From assembly GCA_003449595.1 (NCBI GenBank), contig DMHB01000228.1, positions 1-8,875 on the forward strand: a DNA stretch of 8,875 bases, written 5' to 3'. This DNA is from Microscillaceae bacterium (lineage in GTDB: Bacteria; Bacteroidota; Bacteroidia; Cytophagales; Microscillaceae). Made by a program: the position numbers and the translations under genes. Numbering within the stretch: position 1 is the stretch's first letter; each line of letters starts with the position of its first letter. Positions 1 to 6,595 of this stretch are shown piece after piece. Below the pieces are notes generated by a model, which did no database searches, had not been told where the DNA came from, and saw only the letters and a program-made list of their open reading frames with translations.

Positions 1-580
1 TGGGCAGCGAGATTTTGTGGCCTACGGATACAAATACCGGATTGCGATTGTCTTGGGTGCGCAACACTGCGCCAAGTATTTCTCTTTGAGCCGAACCATT
101 GAACAGCGTCGCAGTGGCGCCTCGGGTAGCTTCCAATTGGGCGGCCTCATAAGTACCAAAAAGTTTTGATTTTCCACAGCCAATGGTCGGAATGTTTAAA
201 GTTACGCCCAAATGGCAAGCCAAGCCAAAGCGGCGAGGATGTGCCAACCCTTGCCCATCGCAAATGACCAAATCGGGCATTTGTTTGAGTTTTTGGAAGG
301 CTTCTAACAAAGGCGGTAATTCCCGAAAGGAAAAATAACCCGGCTTGTAAGGAAAAACAGCTTGGCCAATAAACGATTGACTTTCAACACATTGCAACGT
401 GGTAGCCTCTAAAACAGCAACCACAGCAACAATGGTGTCGCTGTGGTTGTCGTAGGCTACGTCGGTGCCCGCTATCCAACGAATGGGGCTGGGCAATTCA
501 TCTTGTTGAATCACCTTGGCGGCGGCGGCCAATTGCTTGAGGCGCAAATCTTCCCAATCGATGGGGCTTTCGTTTTCCAC
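1..580 (-). CDS. nfi: Endonuclease V (deoxyinosine 3' endonuclease), 3' end outside the window
   Basis: DNA repair nuclease that cuts at the second phosphodiester bond 3' of deoxyinosine, acting on deaminated adenine in the cytoplasm. The first 193 residues are present; the usual length is about 220-230, so only a short C-terminal part is missing to the left. Family landmarks: GTDVAY with Asp40; PYKPGYFSFRE (residues 77-87), holding the PYxP strand-separating wedge and Glu87; DGQGLAHPRRFG from Asp108; PTIGCGKSKLFG (131-142); and NPVFVSVGHKISLP at the edge. Asp40, Glu87 and Asp108 match the known metal-binding acidic residues. The GTG start at 580 is chosen because an in-frame TGA, the stop of the upstream stress protein gene, lies only three codons before it and no ATG occurs nearby. 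Its N-terminus then lines up closely with the E. coli protein. It is probably cotranscribed with uspA1. No SD is visible. Confidence 0.93.
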   Translation of the reverse strand, partial: MENESPIDWEDLRLKQLAAAAKVIQQDELPSPIRWIAGTDVAYDNHSDTIVAVVAVLEATTLQCVESQSFIGQAVFPYKPGYFSFRELPPLLEAFQKLKQMPDLVICDGQGLAHPRRFGLACHLGVTLNIPTIGCGKSKLFGTYEAAQLEATRGATATLFNGSAQREILGAVLRTQDNRNPVFVSVGHKISLP

Positions 581-589
581 TGAATTGGG

Positions 590-1438
590 TCAAACTTGGC
601 GTAAGCTGAACGTGAGCACAGGGCGCTTGTAATGGTTGATAATTTCTTCTGACAAACTCCCCAAGAAATACCGCGCCAATCCTTTGCGCTGGTTGGTGGC
701 CATCACTACTAAATCAGCATCGATTTCGTCGGCATAGTTGCGAATGCCCACATCTTCGCTGATAGCAGCATAAATGCGCAGGCTGAAATTGTGCAAGTCT
801 GTTGCCTTGACAAGTTTATAAGCCCGTTCTTCTATTTCTTTGTTGGTCAAAAACGTGGATGGCGTATTGACAAAAAGCAGTTCTAAGTGTGCTTCAAAAG
901 CTTCTAACAAGGGCATTAATTTTTTTACTACGGCAGCGTGTTGGTCGAGTAAGAGTGAGGCAAAGACTATTTTTTTAGGTAGAAAATTTTCTACTTCTGC
1001 TATAAGCGATAGCACCGGCACAGTTGCGTGGCGAACTATTTTTTCTGTATTCGATCCGATGAGCATTTCGTCTAAGCCACTGGTGCCTTTGGTACCCATT
1101 ACAACCAAATCTACTTGGTTTTCTACTACAAATTTTTCAACTACTTTGAATAAATCGCCTGTAAACACGTGTGCCTTGATGGGAATATTGGGCAAGGCAA
1201 AGGCTTCTACCTGTTTTTTTATGTGATCTTGTGCGGTAGCTTTCACGTGCTCGGTATATTGCTGCTCGATGGTCATTTCGACATCGGTTTTACTGGCTAT
1301 TCCAAAAGCTGCCGAAATAAGTGGAACCGTATGAATCAAATGAATTTGACCATTCATTTTTTGGGCAATTACTGCGGCAGCTTTGAGCGCATTGTCAGCG
1401 TGCTTCGAGAAATCGGTCAGTACTACGATATTTTTCAT
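590..1438 (-). CDS. Universal stress protein, two UspA domains (uspA1)
   Basis: A 282-residue cytoplasmic protein of two fused UspA domains, about residues 1-147 and 153-282. The first domain opens with VVLTDFS, whose Asp is typical of nucleotide-contacting Usp proteins, and carries the G-2x-G-9x-G-S ATP-binding motif from GTKG through LIGS. In the second domain the matching stretch reads ATNQRKGLARYFLGS: the first two glycines are Ala and Gln, while the final GS remains. The ATP site is therefore probably complete only in the first half. It is paralogous to the gene just upstream (1550-2413), sharing the LLxVNTPSxF block and the QRKG block. An intrinsic terminator separates them, so it should have its own promoter in the AT-rich 1439-1493 gap; only a weak -7-like TAACTTTC (1465-1458) is seen there. 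Its stop lies 9 bases before nfi in the same frame. The specific stress role cannot be read from sequence. Confidence 0.92.
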   Translation of the reverse strand: MKNIVVLTDFSKHADNALKAAAVIAQKMNGQIHLIHTVPLISAAFGIASKTDVEMTIEQQYTEHVKATAQDHIKKQVEAFALPNIPIKAHVFTGDLFKVVEKFVVENQVDLVVMGTKGTSGLDEMLIGSNTEKIVRHATVPVLSLIAEVENFLPKKIVFASLLLDQHAAVVKKLMPLLEAFEAHLELLFVNTPSTFLTNKEIEERAYKLVKATDLHNFSLRIYAAISEDVGIRNYADEIDADLVVMATNQRKGLARYFLGSLSEEIINHYKRPVLTFSLRQV

Positions 1439-1493
1439 TGGTGTGGGTTTTCGATGAGAAAGTTATTAAAATTATAGTTTTAGAGAGAAATAT

Positions 1494-1530
1494 AAAAAAA
1501 GGCAGGAAAAAAAATTTTCCTGCTTTTTTA
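1494..1530 (-). terminator. Intrinsic terminator after uspA2, symmetric
   Basis: A perfect 9-bp stem, GCAGGAAAA (1502-1510) with TTTTCCTGC (1515-1523), closes a 4-nt loop. On the minus strand it is followed by a run of seven T (1500-1494). The plus strand also has a T run (1524-1529), so it could work both ways. It begins 26 bases after the uspA2 stop and ends 56 bases before the uspA1 start, making the two stress genes separate transcription units unless read-through occurs. Confidence 0.85.
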
Positions 1531-1549
1531 AATTACCAAAAAAACAAAG

Positions 1550-2413
1550 TCATTTAACTTTTTCAGTTTCGGAGTGCTTGGCTACCAAGGTCAATACAGG
1601 TTTATCGGCGTGGTTAACCACATCTTCGGCAATACTACCAGAAAGCAAGTGTGCAATGCCTTTGCGCTGGTGGGTGGCAATGGCAATGAGGTCGGCATTG
1701 ATGTCTTCAGAGAAATTGGTAATACCTAACTCTTCCAACACTTCGTTGTAAATGGTAAACTGATAGTTGGTAAGATTAGCTTTTCGGATAAGTTCCTCTT
1801 TTAATTGCAATATCTTGCGTGTGGGCATAAAATCGCTTGGCGTATTGACATACAGCAAATGAAGGGTGGCTTGAAACGCTTGTTGCAATACTTGGATTTT
1901 AGCCAAGGCTTCCAACTGATCGTCTCGCAGCGAGGTGGCAAAAACAATATTTTTCAGGTCGAAACTTACGTGGTTGGATTTGAGCGTTAGCACCGGGCAA
2001 GCAGAAAACCGCACTACTTTTTGGGCATTCGAGCCTACCAAGGCTTCGTCGATGCCGGTAGCTCCGGTGGTGCCCATCACTACCAAGTCGATGCCGTGCT
2101 TTTCGATGGTTTCTTTCAAAATTTGATAGAAATTACCTATTTCAATAAAGGTGCTAATGCTTACACCGTTTTTATGCTCATTGACTAATTTTTGCAAATG
2201 CTCTTGCGCATTGTTGGTGAGGTATTCAATATATTTTTGTTCTACGGCTGCATCAATGTACATTCCGTCGGCTACCGCTGTGTATGAGCGGATAGGTTCT
2301 ACAATATGGATGGTAATTAGCTCGGCACCTAACTGCTTAGCCATTTGTTTGGCGACAGCAAAAGCGTTGTTGGCACACGAGGAGAAATCTACTGGCACTA
2401 AGATCTTTTTCAT
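1550..2413 (-). CDS. Universal stress protein, two UspA domains (uspA2)
   Basis: A 287-residue tandem UspA protein and paralog of the neighbouring uspA1. The N-terminal domain starts ILVPVDFS and has a full ATP-binding motif, GTTGATGIDEALVGS (G-2x-G-9x-G-S). The C-terminal domain has ATHQRKGIAHLLSGS, where the first two glycines are again replaced. This degenerate form is shared by both paralogs and, from memory, is common in Bacteroidota double-domain Usp proteins, so it looks like a family trait rather than decay. The C-terminus ends in a short charged tail (SETEKVK) that uspA1 lacks. The ATG at 2413 is the natural start; no SD is present. A phylum-type promoter with a palindrome around its -7 box lies upstream (2461-2496), and a strong terminator follows, so it appears to be a single-gene unit. 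Confidence 0.92.
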   Translation of the reverse strand: MKKILVPVDFSSCANNAFAVAKQMAKQLGAELITIHIVEPIRSYTAVADGMYIDAAVEQKYIEYLTNNAQEHLQKLVNEHKNGVSISTFIEIGNFYQILKETIEKHGIDLVVMGTTGATGIDEALVGSNAQKVVRFSACPVLTLKSNHVSFDLKNIVFATSLRDDQLEALAKIQVLQQAFQATLHLLYVNTPSDFMPTRKILQLKEELIRKANLTNYQFTIYNEVLEELGITNFSEDINADLIAIATHQRKGIAHLLSGSIAEDVVNHADKPVLTLVAKHSETEKVK

Positions 2414-2460
2414 ACTACTTTAATTTGTTTAGGTAATGCGTTGATAATCATACTGAATCG

Positions 2461-2480
2461 CACTGCTAAATTAGGCAGTG
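2461..2480. repeat. Inverted repeat around the uspA2 -7 box, possible operator
   Basis: CACTGC (2461-2466) and GCAGTG (2475-2480) form perfect 6-bp arms around an 8-bp centre (TAAATTAG). The arms flank and touch the predicted -7 element of uspA2. No T run follows, so it is not an intrinsic terminator for menA. A repressor site is the simplest functional reading; chance is also possible. Confidence 0.45.
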
Positions 2481-2496
2481 ATTTAGACTGGGCAAA
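2466..2496 (-). promoter_or_regulatory. Predicted promoter of uspA2 (Bacteroidota type)
   Basis: On the minus strand, TTTG (2496-2493) is followed by exactly 19 bp and then TAATTTAG (2473-2466). This matches the phylum's -33 box and, with one mismatch, its TAnnTTTG -7 box at normal spacing. Transcription would begin near 2460, giving a leader of about 46 nt before the ATG at 2413. The promoter lies just downstream of the menA stop, so uspA2 need not depend on menA transcription. Confidence 0.5.
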
Positions 2497-2509
2497 TGAC
2501 ATTTATCAG

Positions 2510-3409
2510 TTACTGTACTGATATTAGTTGCCCTATCCCAAAAAGCAAAACAAACAAGAGGGTGCTAAGCGCCAGATGTTTTAGATAAGGATCAACTGCC
2601 GCAGGGCTGGAGGCTTGTTGCACAGCACGAATATTTTGAAAAAATAAAGGCAAAGTAATTAAAAAAAGAAGCTGCCAAGGGCTTTTCCAAGTAAATGATA
2701 CATACAACGAAGTGGCAGCCAAGGCAGCTACCAACAACAGCGTATGATAAGTTATGGCCAAAGATCGTCCTATCCTTACGGGGATAGATTTCTTCCCTGC
2801 CTTTTGATCCGATTCGATATCACGAATATTATTCAAATTCAGCACCCCAACGGCCAACAAGCCACTGCTGGAAGCCGGTAGTAAAACCATCCATTGCCAA
2901 GTGGTGGTATATAAATAAAAAACGCCTGACACGGCTACGGCTCCAAAAAAAATAAATACTGACAAATCGCCCAAGCCTGCATAGCCATAAGGCTTTTTGC
3001 CCATTGTATAAGTAACTGCGGCCACAATAGACAACAACCCCAACCCTAAGAAAACAACAAAGTCTTGCCACGTTTGCAAGCTTATCCATAACAAACCAAC
3101 TCCTGCACCAAAAGCCAACAACGCACAAAGCGCAATAGCGACTTGCATCGCTTTAGGCGTTATTTTACCTGCCTGCACCATCCGGGCCGGGCCTTGGCGC
3201 TCGTCGTGGTCGGCTCCGTGAAGAGTGTCGCCATAGTCGTTGGCCAGATTGGACAATACCTGCAAAAAAATAGCCGTCAGGCAGCTAACTCCGCAAATTA
3301 AAAAAGAGAATTTCCCCATCGAAGCCGCCAAAAAACTACCCATCGCTATACCTGCCAAAGCCAAGGGCAAGGTGCGTAACCTAAAAGCTTGTATCCAATC
3401 TTGTAACAT
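2510..3409 (-). CDS. menA: 1,4-dihydroxy-2-naphthoate polyprenyltransferase
   Basis: Integral membrane prenyltransferase of the UbiA superfamily that joins a polyprenyl diphosphate to 1,4-dihydroxy-2-naphthoate, making demethylmenaquinone. Both Asp-rich signatures are present: NDYGDTLHGADHDERQGP (residues 57-74), with the MenA-type HGADxxERxGP extension that separates it from UbiA and chlorophyll synthases, and RDIESDQKAGKKSIPVRIG with Asp197 and Asp201. Long hydrophobic segments fill the rest, as expected for 8-9 membrane helices, and the 299-residue length is normal. The ATG at 3409 is preferred; an in-frame TTG two codons earlier (3415) gives only a Met-Asn extension. No other men genes lie in the window, so the pathway is scattered or elsewhere. 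It implies menaquinone-based respiration. Confidence 0.95.
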   Translation of the reverse strand: MLQDWIQAFRLRTLPLALAGIAMGSFLAASMGKFSFLICGVSCLTAIFLQVLSNLANDYGDTLHGADHDERQGPARMVQAGKITPKAMQVAIALCALLAFGAGVGLLWISLQTWQDFVVFLGLGLLSIVAAVTYTMGKKPYGYAGLGDLSVFIFFGAVAVSGVFYLYTTTWQWMVLLPASSSGLLAVGVLNLNNIRDIESDQKAGKKSIPVRIGRSLAITYHTLLLVAALAATSLYVSFTWKSPWQLLFLITLPLFFQNIRAVQQASSPAAVDPYLKHLALSTLLFVLLFGIGQLISVQ

Positions 3410-3496
3410 ATTCAAATTAAGATTTTATTGAAAAGGGCTTAAAAATTCGCCACACAGGTTGTCGTTTGAGCAAATAAATCAGCATTGAAATCACAC

Positions 3497-3529
3497 AAAC
3501 ATCTAACAACCAATCTTATACAGATGTTT
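3497..3529. repeat. Inverted repeat in the menA-dinB divergent gap, possible operator
   Basis: AAACATCT (3497-3504) and AGATGTTT (3522-3529) are perfect 8-bp arms separated by 17 bp. The right arm ends 5 bp before the -7 box of the dinB-like gene, so the repeat covers the place where its -33 box would sit. It also overlaps a weak candidate promoter for menA in the other direction (TTTG at 3499-3496, 17 bp, TTTATTTG at 3478-3471). It could bind a dimeric regulator of either gene. The rest of the 220-bp gap shows no other gene. Confidence 0.4.
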
Positions 3530-3534
3530 TTAGC

Positions 3535-3542
3535 TATGTTTG
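3535..3542 (+). promoter_or_regulatory. Predicted -7 element of the dinB-like gene
   Basis: TATGTTTG matches the Bacteroidota TAnnTTTG -7 consensus exactly. No TTTG is found 19-21 bp upstream; that position is taken up by an inverted repeat, which may mean that an activator is needed. The leader would be about 80 nt before the ATG at 3630 and ends in a C-rich stretch without an SD. Confidence 0.4.
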
Positions 3543-3629
3543 CACAAGTTAAAAACAAAAAAACTTTTAGCCTCTCCGGCAAACTTAGCCCAAAATATTT
3601 CACACCACCAATCCCCCCTCCTACCCAAT

Positions 3630-4160
3630 ATGGTAACCATTCCAAAACCCAATGCAAGCGAATATGCTCCTTATTATGCGCCCTACATCGATGCAATTCC
3701 ACAAGGCAATATTTTAGAAATTTTAGAAAAAAACTTAGACGAAATAACCGATCGCTTAGGCGATTTGACCGACGAGCAAGGCAATTTTCGATATGAAGCC
3801 GGCAAATGGTCTATAAAAGATGTGCTGGGACACATCATTGATGCAGAGCGTGTTTTTGCTTACCGCTGTTTGCGCGTAGCCCGCCTTGACAAAACCCCGC
3901 TACCCGGATTTGATCAAGATGATTATGTATTGAACCATCAAGCCGAAAAACGAACCTTGTATAGCTTACTCAAAGAGTTGGAATCGGTTCGTATGAGTAC
4001 CATCGCCTTGTTTGAAAGTTTAGCCCCCGAAACTTATGAGGCTACCGGTGTGGCCAGCGACAAGCCGGTGAGTGTCAAAGCCTTGATTTACATTGCCGCC
4101 GGGCATACCCTGCACCACTGGAAAGTTTTACAAACGCGTTATTTGCCCCATATTTTATAA
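3630..4160 (+). CDS. DinB/YfiT-like putative metal-dependent enzyme
   Basis: A 176-residue protein of the DinB/YfiT four-helix-bundle superfamily, which holds a divalent metal with three histidines. The triad fits His68 (in KWSIKDVLGHIIDAE, the family's KWS...GH block) and His159 and His163 (in AGHTLHHW, an HxxxH pair near the C-terminus). Some relatives are thiol-dependent transferases acting on bacillithiol or mycothiol, but most have no known reaction, and the substrate cannot be inferred here. It has no signal peptide. Reading could begin at a TTG at 3540, but that lies within the predicted -7 box and adds 30 residues unlike the family, so the ATG at 3630 is used. It appears monocistronic, with its own promoter and a strong terminator. 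Confidence 0.88.
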   Translation: MVTIPKPNASEYAPYYAPYIDAIPQGNILEILEKNLDEITDRLGDLTDEQGNFRYEAGKWSIKDVLGHIIDAERVFAYRCLRVARLDKTPLPGFDQDDYVLNHQAEKRTLYSLLKELESVRMSTIALFESLAPETYEATGVASDKPVSVKALIYIAAGHTLHHWKVLQTRYLPHIL

Positions 4161-4212
4161 GGCATTTTGGAAAAATTTGGCCTCTCAATTATCGAAATAT
4201 AACTATTTATTG

Positions 4213-4251
4213 AAAAAATGCTGTTTAGTTTATCTAAATGGCATTTTTTTT
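4213..4251 (+). terminator. Intrinsic terminator after the dinB-like gene
   Basis: A long stem pairs 4213-4228 with 4234-4249 around a 5-nt loop. It begins AAAAAATGC and is closed by GCATTTTTT; the two T-G/G-T steps in the middle are wobble pairs in RNA, so all 16 positions can pair. A T run continues to 4251. It lies 52 bases after the stop codon and separates this gene from the next one at 4315. Confidence 0.85.
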
Positions 4252-4314
4252 GTAATTTTAGTGAAACAATTTGCATTAAATTTATTTTTATAAGACAACT
4301 AAACGAACATCGTC

Positions 4315-4740
4315 ATGGAAACACACTTTGAAACCAAATATTGCCATATTAGCTACGACCCTGTCAACAATTGGATTGTCGCTGCTTGGAAAGATTACCA
4401 AACCGTCGAGCAAATCAAAACAGGCATGGAAGAACTCCTACTGGTATTCAAAAAGACCGGCTGTGGGTTTGCCATCAATGATTTACGCTCCAGCAAAGGG
4501 ACTTTTACTGCCGTAAATTCTTGGCTTGCCAACGAATGGATGCCCCGCGCCCTCGAAGCAGGCTACACGCTTTGCGCGATGGTGTATCCTGCCGATATTT
4601 TTACCAAATTTGCTGTCAGCGATTTGGCCCGCAAGTATGAAAAAAGCGGTCTTACTCAATTTAAACTCAACAGCTTTGACGACATCAACAAAGCCATCCA
4701 ATGGATCAAACAAGAAAGCCCTCAGTTTAGCAAGTTCTAA
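4315..4740 (+). CDS. Conserved hypothetical protein, SpoIIAA/STAS-like
   Basis: A 141-residue soluble protein without signal peptide or membrane segment. I do not recognise a named gene. Its layout resembles short SpoIIAA-like (STAS/SEC14-type) proteins common in Bacteroidota: an opening strand region with Trp20 and Trp25, an NDLR motif at 55-58, a WLANEWMP segment (70-77), an AMVYPADIFTKF strand-turn (about 88-99), and a closing helix ending in AIQWIKQ. That assignment comes from pattern memory, and function is unknown; regulatory or lipid-binding roles are possible for the fold. It lacks an evident anti-sigma-factor or kinase partner nearby. The ATG at 4315 follows an AT-rich stretch containing a -7-like TATTTTTA (4283-4290), with no SD. 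A terminator follows 36 bases after the stop, immediately ahead of the lipoprotein gene. Confidence 0.8.
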   Translation: METHFETKYCHISYDPVNNWIVAAWKDYQTVEQIKTGMEELLLVFKKTGCGFAINDLRSSKGTFTAVNSWLANEWMPRALEAGYTLCAMVYPADIFTKFAVSDLARKYEKSGLTQFKLNSFDDINKAIQWIKQESPQFSKF

Positions 4741-4776
4741 CCTTTTCTGACTTATTTGCCACTCTTTTTCACATTG

Positions 4777-4800
4777 AAGCCGCTTTTTGCGGCTTTTTTT
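4777..4800 (+). terminator. Intrinsic terminator or attenuator just before the alkylsulfatase-like gene
   Basis: AAGCCGC (4777-4783) pairs with GCGGCTT (4789-4795) around a loop of five T and runs into a T tract ending at 4800. It is a textbook plus-strand terminator for the 4315-4740 gene. The next start codon is only 15 bases further on, too close for a new promoter with a leader, so the hairpin probably lies inside the transcript that serves the next gene. Confidence 0.85.
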
Positions 4801-4815
4801 GAACAACATCTACCT

Positions 4816-6546
4816 ATGAAAAAAACTACAAAAACCTTTTTCTTTACAACAAGCATTGTACTGACTTTGTATTTGGTCGGTTGTGGATCGAATAAAACCA
4901 AACAAGTGGTTTCCGACAAAATTACCAGCCCCAAAGATTTAGAAAACCACACCCAGGAGTTTAAAAAAGAAATTATCAAAGTTACCGATGGCGTATATGT
5001 GGCCATTGGCTATGGTTTGGCCAATTCTATTTTGATCGAAGGCAAAGACAGCGTCGTCATTGTCGATGTACTCGAATCGATGCAAGCCGCAGCCGAAGTG
5101 CAAAAAGCTTTTGCCAAAATATCTGCCAAGCCGGTAAAGGCGCTCATTTATACCCATTACCACCCCGACCACGTCTATGGCGCACAAGCATTTGTGGGCA
5201 AGGGAAACAAGGTGGCTGTTTATGCCCACGAAACCACCCCCCGCTATTTGGACGAAATAGCCACTGTAACCCGCGAAATCCATCAAATCAGAAGCCTGAG
5301 AATGTTTGGTGTATTTTTAGATCAAAAAGCTTTGGTCAATGCCGGCATCGGCGAACACCTCCACATCGACGAGGGAGCGACTTTAGGGCTGATTCGCCCT
5401 ACGCACTTATTTGCCAAAACCTTGTCAGTCAACTTGGCCGGGGTTAGTTTCGAGCTTATACACGCTCCGGGCGAAACCGATGACCAAATATTTGTGTGGC
5501 TGCCCGAAAAGAAAGTAATGCTCTGTGGCGATAACTACTACAAAACCTTCCCCAATCTCTATACCATTCGTGGCACACGCTACCGCGATCCAATGCAGTG
5601 GGTCAATAGTTTGGACATTATTCGGCAGAAAATGCCCGAATTTTTAGTTCCAAGTCATACCCGTCCCCTGCTTGGCAAAGAAAAAATTTACCAAACCATT
5701 ACCGACTACCGCGATGCCATTCAATACATCCACGATCAAACCGTGCGCGGGATGAACAAAGGTTTTACCCCCGACGAATTGGTTACGATGGTTAAATTGC
5801 CTAAACACTTGGCTGAAAAGCCCTATTTACAAGAATTTTATGGCACAGTAGCTTGGTCTGTGCGCAATGTGTTTAATGGTTATATTGGTTTTTTTGATGG
5901 CAACCCAAGCACCTTGCTTCCGCTTGCACCCAAAGAAAAAGCAGCAAGAATGGCCAAATTGGCCGGTGGCGAAAAACAACTCTTGCAACAATGCCAACAG
6001 GCTGTTTCTCAAAAAGACTGGCAATGGGCTTTAGAACTAACCGATTACTTGATGCGCTTGGATGTCAACAACAATACTTATAAAGACCTCCGCATACAAG
6101 CTTTGACCGCCTTGGGCGAGCAACAAAGCAATCCGAATGCACGCCATTACTACCTTACCCACGTGCTGGAACTAAAAGGCTTGAAAAATGACGGCAATAT
6201 GGTCAAAAATACCGCCGAAGTAGCCCACGATGTGCCATTGCACGCTATTTTCAAGGCTTTGGCCGTACACCTCAACGCCGACAAAAGCGCCAATACCAAC
6301 ACCAAAGTCGTGTTTGATTTCCCTGATGAAAAAGCGCAATATACCCTCTGGGTGCGCTATGGGGTAGCCGAAGTACAACCTTTTGCGATGGAAAAGCCCG
6401 ATCTAAAAGTGGTTGTCAATGGCGACATCTGGAAAGAAATTGTGGCACGTTTGCGCAGTCCGCTATGGGCTTACACCAATGGGCAAATGAAAATAGAGGG
6501 CAGTAGCAACGATTTCAAAGCCTTTATGGATCTATTTCAGGAATAA
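4816..6546 (+). CDS. Alkylsulfatase-type metallo-beta-lactamase-fold lipoprotein
   Basis: A 576-residue predicted lipoprotein. Residues 1-22 form a lipoprotein signal peptide (Lys-rich start, hydrophobic core, LVGC lipobox) with Cys23 as the lipidated residue, placing the enzyme in the periplasm or on the outer membrane. The catalytic domain (about 50-285) has THYHPDH with His114, His116, Asp118 and His119, then Glu220 (APGETDD), Asp239 (CGDNYY) and His281 (PSHTRP), a full binuclear zinc set. The NLYTIRGTRYRD block (247-258), a following alpha-helical region like the alkylsulfatase dimerisation domain, and an SCP2-like C-terminal domain (about 460-576) place it in the SdsA1/BDS1 group. It probably hydrolyses a sulfate ester or related compound; the substrate is unknown. 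A longer reading from a TTG at 4756 would run through a terminator, so the ATG at 4816 is used. Confidence 0.9.
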   Translation: MKKTTKTFFFTTSIVLTLYLVGCGSNKTKQVVSDKITSPKDLENHTQEFKKEIIKVTDGVYVAIGYGLANSILIEGKDSVVIVDVLESMQAAAEVQKAFAKISAKPVKALIYTHYHPDHVYGAQAFVGKGNKVAVYAHETTPRYLDEIATVTREIHQIRSLRMFGVFLDQKALVNAGIGEHLHIDEGATLGLIRPTHLFAKTLSVNLAGVSFELIHAPGETDDQIFVWLPEKKVMLCGDNYYKTFPNLYTIRGTRYRDPMQWVNSLDIIRQKMPEFLVPSHTRPLLGKEKIYQTITDYRDAIQYIHDQTVRGMNKGFTPDELVTMVKLPKHLAEKPYLQEFYGTVAWSVRNVFNGYIGFFDGNPSTLLPLAPKEKAARMAKLAGGEKQLLQQCQQAVSQKDWQWALELTDYLMRLDVNNNTYKDLRIQALTALGEQQSNPNARHYYLTHVLELKGLKNDGNMVKNTAEVAHDVPLHAIFKALAVHLNADKSANTNTKVVFDFPDEKAQYTLWVRYGVAEVQPFAMEKPDLKVVVNGDIWKEIVARLRSPLWAYTNGQMKIEGSSNDFKAFMDLFQE

Positions 6547-6595
6547 AACGGCTTCTTAACAAGACTTGTCGCTTGAGCAAGCCTTAGCTGTTTGT

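Noticed and set aside
840..1226. 128-codon plus-strand open frame opposite uspA1
   Set aside because: It lies wholly antisense to a clear universal stress protein, has no family-like motif and begins without any promoter or start signal.
3540..3629. 30-residue N-terminal extension of the dinB-like protein from a TTG
   Set aside because: The TTG falls in the predicted -7 box and the extra residues do not resemble the family; the ATG at 3630 gives the normal length.
3439..3702. 87-codon minus-strand frame across the menA-dinB gap
   Set aside because: It overlaps the 5' part of the dinB-like gene and both regulatory signals, and the peptide has no recognisable pattern.
4253..4290. Candidate promoter boxes before the 141-residue gene (TAATTTTA, TAAATTTA, TATTTTTA)
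   Set aside because: The region is so A/T-rich that one-mismatch -7 boxes arise easily, and none has a TTTG at correct spacing.
4756..4815. 20-residue extension of the lipoprotein from a TTG
   Set aside because: It would translate through the terminator hairpin and bury the signal peptide and lipobox, which fit perfectly when the ATG at 4816 is used.
6550..6583. Imperfect hairpin (GGCTT...AAGCC with inner CAAG/CTTG) in the convergent gap between the lipoprotein and GSCFA genes
   Set aside because: Bulged stem and no T run on either strand, so it cannot be supported as an intrinsic terminator.
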